Shown here: in pieces, positions 34,968 through 45,300 of the stretch
Layout: each line of letters opens with the position of its first letter
Numbering within the stretch: position 1 is the first letter of the stretch
Made by a program: the position numbers and the translations under genes
Origin: Turicibacter bilis
Lineage (GTDB): Bacteria > Bacillota_I > Bacilli_A > MOL361 > Turicibacteraceae
Length of the DNA stretch: 64,000 bases
Direction: 5' to 3'
Assembly (NCBI RefSeq): GCF_024499055.1
Contig: NZ_CP071249.1
Coordinates: 806,001-870,000, forward strand
Notes under the pieces: generated by a model
What the model was told of the DNA's origin: nothing
Seen by the model: the letters and a program-made list of their open reading frames with translations, nothing else
Databases searched by the model: none

Positions 34968-35522
34968 CTATCCTAGTAAATTTTGTAAATACGCCTTAAA
35001 TTGTTTTTCACGATTTTGAATTAGCTGTTCCATCACTGCTCTTTCATCTTTCAGCAATTGATAAGCTTTTGCTACTTCACGTTGTTTTTCAATCGTGGGG
35101 AGTTTCACATCTAATTCCTCTAACGTCGATAGCCGAATCATCGGCACCGTTACCCCTTGAGCATTTATTTTAAAATATGATTGGGCAAAATCTGAATTCA
35201 AATACATAGCTAAATAAGCTGGATCAACTTGATTTACATTATTCACCGTTAACACTAAGAAGTGAGAAGTTGCAACCGTATCAGCTAAGTCCTCTTCAAT
35301 AAGAGCTGCTGAATTCTCTGCACATTTCGCTTTAAAAATAATATCATTCTTCTTTAGAAAGAAACGCTCATTCACATTTTGAGATTCAAACTCGGTTAAC
35401 TGATCAAATAAAATAATTCCTTCCTTAGTTACATCCTTTAACTTAATCTGCTTATAAGTCTTTCCTTCAGAAGATCTTCCTTGAAAACCACTTTTTACTC
35501 TACATAAATCTGATAACTTCAT
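34968..35522 (-). CDS. Half-size HsdS-like specificity protein (single TRD)
   Basis: At 184 aa this has one target-recognition domain followed by one helical spacer (TIEKQREVAKAYQLLKDERA), half of a normal HsdS. Half-S proteins can work as head-to-tail dimers recognising palindromic bipartite sites. It is the first gene of the pair with the HsdM-like protein (12 bp apart). The start at 35522 follows GGAGGAA and a near-consensus promoter at 35,582-35,610. Confidence 0.8.
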   Translation of the reverse strand: MKLSDLCRVKSGFQGRSSEGKTYKQIKLKDVTKEGIILFDQLTEFESQNVNERFFLKKNDIIFKAKCAENSAALIEEDLADTVATSHFLVLTVNNVNQVDPAYLAMYLNSDFAQSYFKINAQGVTVPMIRLSTLEELDVKLPTIEKQREVAKAYQLLKDERAVMEQLIQNREKQFKAYLQNLLG

Positions 35523-35581
35523 TTAATATTCCTCCATTCATCACAAGAGAATTTATCAAGGCATCCTCTCGCTTTGCTTCA

Positions 35582-35610
35582 ATTATACAGCATCCTTTCG
35601 CCTTGGTCAA
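35582..35610 (-). promoter_or_regulatory. Near-consensus sigma-A promoter for half-hsdS/hsdM-like operon
   Basis: On the minus strand, TTGACC (35,610-35,605), a 17-bp spacer and a perfect TATAAT (35,587-35,582), 60 bp before the start codon. Confidence 0.8.
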
Positions 35611-35640
35611 CTTTTTTGTTAAGCATTTTTTCGCCTTGGT
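35596..35640 (-). promoter_or_regulatory. Paired direct repeats overlapping the -35 box (candidate operator)
   Basis: ACCAAGGCGAAA occurs twice on the minus strand, at 35,640-35,629 and 35,607-35,596, 33 bp apart (about three helical turns). The second overlaps the -35 element and spacer. Such placement suggests a repressor that keeps the methyltransferase operon in check; its identity is unknown. Confidence 0.6.
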
Positions 35641-35658
35641 ATTGATGATTTAAAAACA

Positions 35659-35679
35659 GAGGGCTCGAATTGAGCCCTC
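35659..35679 (-). terminator. Terminator after the 312-aa gene
   Basis: GAGGGCTC/GAGCCCTC hairpin with a 5-base loop, followed on the minus strand by TGTTTTTA. Confidence 0.8.
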
Positions 35680-35732
35680 AAAGTATTTAAGAGTAAAATT
35701 GGCCATTTTATAATATTCCATTTGTACGCTAC

Positions 35733-36668
35733 CTAATATATTCTATATTGGTTCATTTTTTTATATATTAACTTTTTATTTTTTTGATTATAAATGACTT
35801 CTCCATTATTAATTTTTTCATTTAAATTTTCTATATATATTATTTTAGGATTACTCATTAAATTTTCGACGATATATAAATCTAACTTTTCATTATATCG
35901 ACTATATTGTTGAAATTCATTGGTAACAATTGAAACTTGATCCTCATTCGCTAATCGTACCATTTGATAGTGTCCTGATTCTGTATGGTAAAGCTGTATA
36001 AATGGATGATTAGCTGGACTAGTAATTCTTCTTACTAAATTTGATTTTTCTTTTTTCTCCAATAATTGAATTAATTCAATGGCAATTTCTAATTGCTCTA
36101 TTTCTTCTGTAGATATTGAACCTACAGAATTCGTTGACAATAATTCTTGCTCATCTTCCTCAAGATTATTTTGTTTTACGTCTTTTTGAATAGCATCATT
36201 ATCTGGCTGTAGATCCCAATAGTCTTGTAAAGTTCTCAACTGCTTGAGTAGTCGTAGCGTTTCTAAATTCCTAATAATGTTCTCACGTTCACGTAAGGTC
36301 GGAGTTAAAACATTTCCTAACAAGATTGAATACGTCTCTTGTAAGGCAGAATTTCTAATCATCTGTTCAAAAAGCCTTTCTATACAAGTGACAAAAACTC
36401 TGTCTTTACTAATAGATTTACCGGATACTTCAAAATGTTTTTTCATTCGTTCAAAAATGATCTCATACATCTTATAAACTAATAATTCTTTTGTTTTATA
36501 ATTGACTTTAATCTCACCAATAATTTCTTTCATATATCTAGATCCATCTACAGTATCATCCACCGTAAAACACTTTGCTTGTTCATCAAATTGAATAGTT
36601 GGCAAATAAATTGTAAATATACTACTTATATCTAAAAACCATTCCTCATAAAGTACCTTTCCATTCAC
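35733..36668 (-). CDS. Unknown 312-aa protein
   Basis: I choose GTG 36668, five bases after GGAGAGAG; a longer frame has no ribosome binding site. No family is recognised. The N-terminal half is helical; an acidic stretch (NNLEEDEQELLSTN, about 190-205) precedes a helix and a beta-rich end. It is divergent from the HelD-like helicase, with 113 bp between starts. That suggests shared control and possibly a shared role. Confidence 0.55.
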   Translation of the reverse strand: MNGKVLYEEWFLDISSIFTIYLPTIQFDEQAKCFTVDDTVDGSRYMKEIIGEIKVNYKTKELLVYKMYEIIFERMKKHFEVSGKSISKDRVFVTCIERLFEQMIRNSALQETYSILLGNVLTPTLRERENIIRNLETLRLLKQLRTLQDYWDLQPDNDAIQKDVKQNNLEEDEQELLSTNSVGSISTEEIEQLEIAIELIQLLEKKEKSNLVRRITSPANHPFIQLYHTESGHYQMVRLANEDQVSIVTNEFQQYSRYNEKLDLYIVENLMSNPKIIYIENLNEKINNGEVIYNQKNKKLIYKKMNQYRIY

Positions 36669-36781
36669 ATTTCTCTCTCCCTTTTCTATCCTCTGGTTGT
36701 TTTTTACAGAATATTGTATAATTTTATCATAACAAATCATTTCTTGAATGAAAAGAGTAGAAAATATTGGGGGCAAATCAC

Positions 36782-39514
36782 ATGCAAATCGGTAATTCAG
36801 TCTATACGATGGAAAATGGGAAACGAAAAGTTGGTACCATCACCTCTATCATTGATTCTAACTATTATATTATAAAGTTTCCTAATAAAGCGACAGACAT
36901 TAGCGTCCATAAGGATAAATTTGGCGTAAGCTATTTTTTATATGAGGGGGCGCCCCTTCCAGCAGAAAATTTAAATCAATCTTCTACTAAATTATATTTC
37001 AAATCGGCAGAGGAAGAAGAGCAACACTATGCGAATCAAATTATTGAACATTTTGGTTATGAGATTGAGGAGTTAAAAAATATTTATTTTCAGCGAAACA
37101 ATAAATATCAAATTGAAGCTTTTGAATCTGCTGAAAGTATTAAACGTAAAAGTAAGTTATACGAAAAAATTATGAATGATCCATTTAAATATCATCTCTT
37201 CTACGAGATAAAAGGGCAACCCAACAGTGTTCGGCTAGGAGCCTACGATGTTCATATTACTGAAGAGCAAATAGTACACTCTGTTAACTCACCACTTTAT
37301 GGTCAACTACTTATGCAGAATCGTCTAGCTGCTAGTCAAATCTTAATCGGAAACGATAAATACTTTATTCAAAAACGTCGAGATATTCATTTTAATAGCA
37401 GTACTAAGAAAATTACTAATCTAAATGAAGTAGAATTTAGTAGAGAGATGTCTCAAATGACTACTGAAAATATGGACAAATATTTAATTGATTCCCTATC
37501 AGAAGATGAACTTTACCAAACACGACTAAAAACGAATAGTTCAGAATTACAAGAAATTTTCTGGACCATGACCGGAACTCAACATCAAATTGTACGAGAA
37601 GATGTGAATACTCCACTCTTCATTCAAGGAGGAGCTGGAACTGGAAAAACTTCCGTCGGGATTCATCGTATCTCATATCTTCTATATAATAAATTGATTC
37701 ATGAAGCAATTGCTTTAGGGCCAAATGAACATTTTGCACACTACATTGAAGATTCTTTAGCTAATATGGGGATTGAAAGTCACCAAAAAGTACAAACACT
37801 ATCCCGCCTTAATTTCTATATCAATTATTTAGATCAAATTAACCAATATGTAACCACACTTACAACTAGAATTAATGATCAACTCGATTTATTAAACCTA
37901 GACCAATTACAATTGAACAATCATCTAACAGCCGACGAATACAAATTATCTCCAGTTTCAAGTACAGTCAAATCAATGACACAGACGATTATCAATTCTG
38001 TTCCATGGAATCAACTAAAAAGCGAAGTAAAAAAATTAAAAAACCTTTTTCAATTAAATCTTATAGATGAATTCAACAATTTCGAAACGTTTCTTTCTTC
38101 TTTTACATCGGTACTTGAAAAGTTTAGTGAAAGCATAGAATATAGACAACTTCAAGACAGTATTAAAGAAAAGGAAAATCTTTTAGAAGAATTAGCGATT
38201 ATCATTAATAAAAAACAAAATGAAATCTATAACCTTAAACTGTTAACTAACGACCTTCAAATTCAACACGACCTTGTTTTGACACAAGTAAATGAAATAG
38301 AAGAGCACCACTTACCAATCAAGCAAACTTATGAAACGTATAAACAGCAGCTTGAGGAAACAGTTACATTTCACGAACAACTCCTTAATCAGATTGATAG
38401 TGATCATGAGTACCAAAATCAAGTCAACCTTTCTCTTAAACTAAAAGAAACAACGCAAGCATTTCTTGATTATATAAGTGATGACTACAATAAAGGTGAA
38501 AAAAAATACAATCAACTATTGGAAAAATACATTACATTACATGACGAATTAGAAATATCCGAATCTCGTTTATCTGAGTTATCAAAAGAAATCAAACAAT
38601 TAGTAAGAACACAAACGTCTACTAAATTCAATTATCAAAACGATCAGCAACGATTTAAACAACTTCAAAATAAAGTGAATTTTAATGATAAAAAAGTTGA
38701 ACAAATCAACACTACTATTAATACTATTGTACAACTATTAAATAACCTCACACCCAATCATTTAATAAGCACTGAAGCAGATAACATCCTACTTTGGATT
38801 CATTATTACTTTACACTTTATCCAAACACCTCGGAATTTTATAAAGATACTTATTTCTTTATTGATGAAGCACAAGATATTCCTGCGTTTGAATTCGTCT
38901 TATTCCATGCTATTAATTCACAACGTGTCCTATTTGTAGGGGACGTTAATCAAAATATCTTTGGTTATAACAATTTTAGAAGTTGGGAAAAACATTGTCA
39001 GTTATATAAAGCAAAATTCTATGAGTTACAATATAATTGGCGTTCAACAAAACCAATTGTCAAAGAAGCACAACAATATATCATTAACTACGACTATAAA
39101 AATTTAGGCGTTGTTTCAGGCTATCCAATTAAGCAACAAATGATTTCCTCTTTAAAAGAATTAACAACACTAATCAATGACAATTGGATTCAAGAAAAAG
39201 TCAAATTCCTTCCTTCAAACAAATCATGTGCCATCATTGCCCTTAATAAAGTTCAATTTACACTTCTTCAAATCCTATTAAAATCACAAATTGAACGTGG
39301 ACTAATTGATATATTCGATGGAAACAGAACAATCAAACCACAAAAACTAACACTAACCTCAATTGATTACGTTAAAGGCCTTGAATTCTTTAGTACAATC
39401 ATCCCACTTCCCCACACAGATAATTTTGATCAGTTCGAAAAAGCACGGGTCTATACTGCTCTAACCCGTGCAACAGATGATTTAACTGTATTCTTAATAG
39501 ATGAACAAAAATAA
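36782..39514 (+). CDS. HelD-like superfamily 1 (UvrD/Rep-type) helicase
   Basis: From ATG 36782 (after GGGGG) the protein has 910 residues. Walker A GGAGTGKTSVGIHRISYLLY (about 283-302) matches the HelD/helicase IV class, and motif II is FFIDEAQD (about 691-698); motif VI-like YTALTRAT is near the C-terminus. Between motifs I and II sits ~390 residues with a long coiled coil (about 455-640). HelD uses ATP to remove RNA polymerase from DNA. This protein is much longer than HelD (about 775 aa) and lies inside a defence-like cluster, so a phage-related role is inferred. Confidence 0.78.
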   Translation: MQIGNSVYTMENGKRKVGTITSIIDSNYYIIKFPNKATDISVHKDKFGVSYFLYEGAPLPAENLNQSSTKLYFKSAEEEEQHYANQIIEHFGYEIEELKNIYFQRNNKYQIEAFESAESIKRKSKLYEKIMNDPFKYHLFYEIKGQPNSVRLGAYDVHITEEQIVHSVNSPLYGQLLMQNRLAASQILIGNDKYFIQKRRDIHFNSSTKKITNLNEVEFSREMSQMTTENMDKYLIDSLSEDELYQTRLKTNSSELQEIFWTMTGTQHQIVREDVNTPLFIQGGAGTGKTSVGIHRISYLLYNKLIHEAIALGPNEHFAHYIEDSLANMGIESHQKVQTLSRLNFYINYLDQINQYVTTLTTRINDQLDLLNLDQLQLNNHLTADEYKLSPVSSTVKSMTQTIINSVPWNQLKSEVKKLKNLFQLNLIDEFNNFETFLSSFTSVLEKFSESIEYRQLQDSIKEKENLLEELAIIINKKQNEIYNLKLLTNDLQIQHDLVLTQVNEIEEHHLPIKQTYETYKQQLEETVTFHEQLLNQIDSDHEYQNQVNLSLKLKETTQAFLDYISDDYNKGEKKYNQLLEKYITLHDELEISESRLSELSKEIKQLVRTQTSTKFNYQNDQQRFKQLQNKVNFNDKKVEQINTTINTIVQLLNNLTPNHLISTEADNILLWIHYYFTLYPNTSEFYKDTYFFIDEAQDIPAFEFVLFHAINSQRVLFVGDVNQNIFGYNNFRSWEKHCQLYKAKFYELQYNWRSTKPIVKEAQQYIINYDYKNLGVVSGYPIKQQMISSLKELTTLINDNWIQEKVKFLPSNKSCAIIALNKVQFTLLQILLKSQIERGLIDIFDGNRTIKPQKLTLTSIDYVKGLEFFSTIIPLPHTDNFDQFEKARVYTALTRATDDLTVFLIDEQK

Positions 39515-39518
39515 AAAA

Positions 39519-39573
39519 ATTGACCTCCTTTTCCTTGATAGCTTCATTTTAGCTCAAAGTTGGAGGTCAAAAT
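39519..39573. terminator. Long hairpin after the helicase gene
   Basis: ATTGACCTCC and GGAGGTCAAAAT pair across a 33-base loop, directly after the helicase stop. Confidence 0.5.
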
Positions 39574-39598
39574 AGACAGGTTTATATTACCTGCTTAC

Positions 39599-39624
39599 AA
39601 AGATAGCATAATTTGCTATCTTTT
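39599..39624. terminator. Terminator between convergent genes
   Basis: AAAGATAGCA pairs with TGCTATCTTT and is followed by TT. It lies beside the stop of the 150-aa gene and can serve both strands. Confidence 0.75.
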
Positions 39625-39632
39625 TATTTTGA

Positions 39633-40085
39633 TTAAAATGGAACAGTTGTTGCTTGATCATTAATATACATTAAAACATCTACATCATAATCGGTATATG
39701 TTTCATCTAAATAATGACCATCAAAACGGGATTTAAACACAGACTCTACCAAAATACTCATTCCACCTTCAGCATAAAACTGAATTTTCTTACGAGCCAT
39801 TGAAATAAACCCTGGATCACTAAATGCTTCTAAGTCTCGCCCAAGTTCATTATCACATAACACCATCGTGTAAAATGATACTTTTTGCTTCGTATTAAAG
39901 TAGTTCGTACGGAACTCACGTCCTTTTTTAGTGAACGCTTCTAAACGATTATTTTTAAATCCAATTGTTGCACATAATAAGAAAAATTCATGATATTTAA
40001 TTCCATATGCTTCATTAAAGTGGAAATAAATATTTTCATATCTTTGGCTAGAATATAGTAACGCTTGCTCTTGTAAAAAATCCAT
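39633..40085 (-). CDS. Unknown 150-aa protein coupled to the DndD-like ATPase
   Basis: No family is recognised. It is a mixed alpha/beta protein with aromatic-rich N-terminus (NEAYGIKYHEFFLLCATIGF). It starts 6 bp after the ATPase stop with its ribosome binding site (GGGGG) overlapping that end, so the pair is made together. In position it recalls DndE after DndD and the small middle components of ABC three-component systems, but I see no sequence match to either. Confidence 0.6.
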   Translation of the reverse strand: MDFLQEQALLYSSQRYENIYFHFNEAYGIKYHEFFLLCATIGFKNNRLEAFTKKGREFRTNYFNTKQKVSFYTMVLCDNELGRDLEAFSDPGFISMARKKIQFYAEGGMSILVESVFKSRFDGHYLDETYTDYDVDVLMYINDQATTVPF

Positions 40086-40091
40086 TTACTC

Positions 40092-42113
40092 TTACCCCCT
40101 TGTCGACATCGTGGCATTCAGACTAAGTTCAACAATTTGTGAATGACCTTTTGAAATTTGTTCTAGTTTATACCATCGTCCTAATTTTTTAGTTTCTTTA
40201 AATTTCTCTTCTTCTACACGCGATAATTCTGTATCTGTTAAAAGAAGAATCCATTGTGATGTTAAACCAGGGATATTTTCAATTAGATGATCTCGGTTAT
40301 TTCCACTAATACGTCCAAATGGGGTATCCATAAACAATGGGAAATCGATAGTGACTTCATCTCCAGCAGCTACCTTAGCTAAAGCCGTGATAAATGATAA
40401 AGCAACAACCTGTCGTTGCCCCTGAGAAATATCTTGGGTAATATTAATATTATCCCACCCCATTAACTCAATTTCATATTTCTCATTAATCTCAATCTTA
40501 TTTATTAAATCAACATCCTTTTTATCAATTAACTTTTTGAAAATTTTTGTTGTTTCAGCTGTTAATTTAGAACGCATATCCACACTATACTCATTAAAAA
40601 TTTGATCTAATTTTTCTTTCAATTTAGAAATATGCTCTAACATTTTGTACTCTACTTTTAAGCTCTCATTTTCACGTAATAAGTTGTTAAATTCTTTTTC
40701 TAATTCGTGAATATCTTTTTGTGTTTGATCTACTTGTAAGTTTAATAAATTGATATTCTGTTCCAATTTACTTAACTCATGCTGTTTTTGTTTTAAATCT
40801 TGTTCACATTTCTTTAAATCTTCTTGTCCTTGTGCTTTTTCACTTATCTCTTGATTTAAAACTTCAATCTTATATTCAATCTCTTGCTGTTCACTTTTAA
40901 GCTGTTTATACTTAGTTATCTTCTCTGCTAAAATTTGAAGTGATTCTTGTTCTTGTATTGAAAAATCATGCATAACAGAAGTCATTTGAGAAATAACTGG
41001 AGTTAATTCTGTACGTTTATAATTACTCTTTAATTCTTCAATGACTTCTAAAGCTTTCGATCCTATTTCAAGAGGTGTTTGACAACATGCACATAGTTTA
41101 TCTTGTAATGATTTTTCAATAATTTGAATTGAAATTAAATCTTCTTGCTTTATTACAAGTTGGTCCAGATAAGTCTTAGCAGACATAAAATAATCTTTTA
41201 GCATGACTTGATGGCTACTATTCACTAATTCTCTTCTAAGAATCTGCTTTACTTCTTCAAGAGTATTTTGTGTTAATTGCTGTTTAAGTTTCTCAGTCTT
41301 ACATTTATCTTGTAAATCCTTCACATCTTTATTTAAACTAAGAAAATCTTCTAGTTTCTCAATAACTTGCTTACACTGATTTTTACTTTTCTCTGTTTCA
41401 GTAATCTCAATTTTTAATTGTTTCAACTTTTCTTTTGCTTGATCAATTTTATTTTCTTTTGTTGTTAGATCAAGATTTTGAGCAGATGATAAAATTCTCT
41501 TTCGTTCTGTTGTATACATTTTAGATAAAATATTGATGGCCATTTCTAATTTATCAATATCTAATAATTTGACAATCCCTGTCTTTACTTCTTCTTTTAC
41601 AGAGGCATCTGTCTTAGTTAAAGTATCAATCTTCTCTGCATCAAATAAGAAGAAATCTTTAATCTTTTCATCAATAATATTATTAATTTCCTGACTAACT
41701 TCTAACTCATCTTTTGTAACTTTTAACACATTTCCATCATAAGCAATAGTTAAACTTACCAAACCAGTTTTCTCTTGGATTTTCGAATCTCTTTTTAATC
41801 CTTTTAAACTACGTGATAATGTATATTGTTTTCCCTTATGCTCGAACTCAACTTCAACTAAGGCTTCCACAGGTAGTCCTAATTGTTCTTCGAGTTTTAA
41901 CAGATTGACCAAATGTATAGTTTCTTTAGGATCATCTTGTTGGAGATGTGTGCTTCCAAATAAACAATACATCAACGCTCTAAAAATCCCTGTCTTCCCT
42001 TTTCCATTTTCTCCAAAAATAATTGTTATATTTTCATTATCTTGCGCAAATATAATTTGCTGTTCCCCATAAAATTGGCGGAAATTTTTTATTCTCATTT
42101 GTTGTAATTTCAT
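40092..42113 (-). CDS. DndD/Rad50-like SMC-type ATPase with zinc hook
   Basis: The 673-aa protein has Walker A FGENGKGKTGIFRAL (about 33-47), two long coiled-coil arms (about 200-330 and 370-520) around a CACC zinc hook (about 340-343), the signature DISQGQRQVVALSF (about 558-571) and Walker B FPLFMDTPFG (about 592-601). This is the layout of DndD and Rad50-type ATPases that clamp DNA in repair or defence. DndA-C/E genes are absent, so it is not an ordinary phosphorothioation locus. Its start is flush with the 55-aa gene upstream (TAGATG). Confidence 0.8.
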   Translation of the reverse strand: MKLQQMRIKNFRQFYGEQQIIFAQDNENITIIFGENGKGKTGIFRALMYCLFGSTHLQQDDPKETIHLVNLLKLEEQLGLPVEALVEVEFEHKGKQYTLSRSLKGLKRDSKIQEKTGLVSLTIAYDGNVLKVTKDELEVSQEINNIIDEKIKDFFLFDAEKIDTLTKTDASVKEEVKTGIVKLLDIDKLEMAINILSKMYTTERKRILSSAQNLDLTTKENKIDQAKEKLKQLKIEITETEKSKNQCKQVIEKLEDFLSLNKDVKDLQDKCKTEKLKQQLTQNTLEEVKQILRRELVNSSHQVMLKDYFMSAKTYLDQLVIKQEDLISIQIIEKSLQDKLCACCQTPLEIGSKALEVIEELKSNYKRTELTPVISQMTSVMHDFSIQEQESLQILAEKITKYKQLKSEQQEIEYKIEVLNQEISEKAQGQEDLKKCEQDLKQKQHELSKLEQNINLLNLQVDQTQKDIHELEKEFNNLLRENESLKVEYKMLEHISKLKEKLDQIFNEYSVDMRSKLTAETTKIFKKLIDKKDVDLINKIEINEKYEIELMGWDNINITQDISQGQRQVVALSFITALAKVAAGDEVTIDFPLFMDTPFGRISGNNRDHLIENIPGLTSQWILLLTDTELSRVEEEKFKETKKLGRWYKLEQISKGHSQIVELSLNATMSTRG

Positions 42114-42281
42114 CTATTCTAACTCCTCTGAAATAAGCTGTTTTATTTCTTGTTTTAAATCCTCTATAATTTGAGTTTGAGTTTTATTTCCCTTTGAAAC
42201 CTGTACAAGCAAATAATTTGCTAAATATGCATAATCTTGAGGTAACTTCTTTATTTTTTGATGTAAGTCTTCATTAATCAC
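42114..42281 (-). CDS. Unknown 55-aa protein upstream of the ATPase
   Basis: A GTG start at 42281, behind AGAGGATGAG, opens a 55-codon frame whose TAG touches the ATPase ATG. The product is helical and charged (MINEDLHQKIKKLPQDYAYL at the start; IIEDLKQEIKQLISEELE at the end). Tight spacing on both sides argues that it is a real, small subunit or adaptor of the ATPase. Confidence 0.6.
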   Translation of the reverse strand: MINEDLHQKIKKLPQDYAYLANYLLVQVSKGNKTQTQIIEDLKQEIKQLISEELE

Positions 42282-42317
42282 GTCGTCTCATCCTCTCTTT
42301 ATTAACCAATAATAATC

Positions 42318-45300
42318 TTAAGTTAATTTAACATTTCCTAGTTCATCAATTTTTATTTTTTGACTCATTTTTATTTCATATGGAAAGACTTTTTCTCCTC
42401 CATCTTTTATGCGTAACAATCCTTTTGCAATAAGATAATCACAAATATCATACATATGCATATTTCCTTTATACTCATTATTTAGAACATCTATAATTAA
42501 ATCTTCATATGTTTCAATTAAAGAATTTGATTTCACAATAATAACAGGATCGTATCTCCAATCTGAATATATTTTATTTATTGCTTTAAATCCAAACTTA
42601 ATCGCAATACTTTTTAGTAAATGAGGTGTCCATTGATATTCAATAATTGGAAGACTTCTTCGATATCCTATCAGTTTGGATAAACTCATATACGTACTAT
42701 CGTGCATTACTTCTTTTAAGTAGTCTACAACAATCTTTTCATCTTCCACACACATTGAATAATAATCACTTGAAATCAATTCATCACGACTCAATTCAAC
42801 TAATTTATATGATTCAATAAGATTATTAATCATCCTCCCATATCGTTGCTCTGAATAACCGAATCGATTGAGTAATTCTTTTAACTGTATTCGAGTTGTC
42901 GGTTGTGATAATGTATGACAGATATATTCTTCAATATTTTTAAAAGGACTTTCTTCATTGTATAGGAAGTTGGCATGACCTTTAATTTTTGGATTTAAGA
43001 CTTTAATATAGTTTGCTAAATTAATTGGATCATTTAGCTCCTTCTCTTGTGTAAAAATCGTAGCAATATTTGAATCAAAAGACATTTCATCGATAATCAT
43101 ATTTGCGGAAGTGTATCCTAAACTCATACAATTTGAAACAAGTTCATTGATGTAACTACTTTGTTCCTCAGTAATTTTTAAATCTGTGATTAATCGGATT
43201 TTATCACGGCTCCATAAAAGGATTTCCGGACTATCTGCCACACGCTGAACTACTCGATATTCTGGCCACTTTAATTCATTCATTAGAAACTCTTTGTCAA
43301 TACATCCTCCAGCTTGCTTTACATAATTAACTAGCAATGAATTAATAGTATTCTTTGATTGTTCATTTTTAAAAATCATTAATGAATTTCTAGATCCAAT
43401 TTTATATTCAGAATCAAAGAAATAACGAATAATTGAATATAGATGTAATTTATTATGGATACTGTAGCGTGCAACACGATCACTAAACTGATCAAATATT
43501 TGATCAGCATTAATATGACCATGTACTTCAAGTATTTGATCAATAAATACTTTTATTTCTCTTAACAAACTATCTTCAAACTTACCATCGAACCATGAAA
43601 ATGTTAATGAATCAACTAAGATAATATTTCGACTATCACGAATACGTGCTTCTATACTTCGATCAGCACCTTCTAAATCAAAGTTTAAATATAATTTCGA
43701 CAATCTTCTTAATTCGCTTATTCCTTGTTCGTCACAACGAATTGATTGACTTATCTTGTATTTAAATAAATACTCTAATGCTGTTAACTGATATAGGCGG
43801 AATCGAGAACACAATTCTCCATATCTTCTTATTTTATAATAAGTTAATAACTTTTCAATTAATTCTTCAGATGGTCCTTTAATCCCGAGTAATTCAAAAA
43901 CATCTTCAAACTCTGGTAAATATTCATAATAACGGAAACTATCAGGTAATTGTTCAAAATACTCATCAATAAATGAAGCATCTAAGTGATTCTTATTACA
44001 ATAAAATAGATCTAATGGTTCATAATAATGAATTATATCGTTTCCTTCTTTTAATACTGAAATAATATATTGATTTTCATTCGTTAATCTATTCTGTAAT
44101 TCAAGCTTTGAAATATACCTCTTTCCTTTAGTCTCCATGAAAATAGCTAAAAGAAAATCATTTTTTACTAGATATCCTCTAATTTTTTGGACTACTTTAA
44201 CTAAAACTTGTCGAATACGTTCACGTGAGACATCCATTTGATCTCCAACTTCTTGCAATGTCAAACCTTCTTTGTAACGTAACAATAAGAATTCATATTC
44301 ACGTTCTTTTAAGATACCTTGAATTCCACTTACAATTGAATTTAACGATCGAATACTATCTATTTTATCCATTAATTTAATAAGTTTAAACGGATCATAT
44401 TTTGCTTTTAAATCAAGTAGTTTCTCCCCGTTAATATCCTTAAGCTTGGTAGATTTCTCTTCAACTTCACCTAAAGAAAACACATCAAAAATCTCAGTGA
44501 CAGATAAATCTAATAAAAATTCACCCTCTTCTTTAATAACTAACGCTTTGTCTAAATATTTATTTATATCGTCAATTGCATATGACTTTAAGGCTATCAT
44601 AATTTTTTGAAATTTGGCTTTTCCAACACCTTTTTGCTGTGAGTATTGACTTAAAAACTTTGAATCTAAGTCACTTATTATTTCTTTTCCATGGCCTTTA
44701 CAAAATTCTCTGAAATGAAGATAGGTCCTTTCCGCGAAAATATCTTCAATCAACACATCTCCAACATAAGTAATTTCACAGCTCGTTATTTTATTAATTG
44801 AATCTGGATTAACATCTAAACATTGATCCATAAGGAACTGTATCAATTGCTCAAATTTTCCAATACCCACTCCAGGGGATTTTAGAAAATTCACTAAATG
44901 TTGTTTAGTTAATTGATATAAAACAGTAATTTGATTAGTATTGCAATACCTTTTAATTGCATTAAATTTATTTTCATTGAACAATATATCAACACTTATA
45001 TTCTTTAGTTCATCAGGATATACGAAAGAAATTGGAAGTTGTAAATTCGTTCGTATACCAAGCATGTCTTCGACTTCAATAACTATTATTTCTTCATCAC
45101 AAAGAGAGGTACTTGCTTTTCGTTGAATTTCTTCTTTATAACACGAATTACTTCTTACTACTGGTAAACCCAACTCTTTTATTTGTTCAGTATTTATAAA
45201 TTTAAAACCGTTCTTTTCAAACTCGTTTTTTAAACCGAGAATATTAAGGTTTGCATTTAAGCAAGTAAATTGCTCAATTGCAATATAATTAAAAAATTTA

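Noticed and set aside
40092-42113. A DNA phosphorothioation (Dnd) locus
   Set aside because: Only a DndD-like ATPase is present; no DndA, DndB, DndC, DndE or DptFGH-like genes are seen.
36782-42113. Gabija, Wadjet or Lamassu system
   Set aside because: No OLD-type TOPRIM nuclease, no JetD/topoisomerase-VI-like subunit, and no LmuA effector could be recognised; the helicase is HelD-like and the ATPase has a zinc hook.
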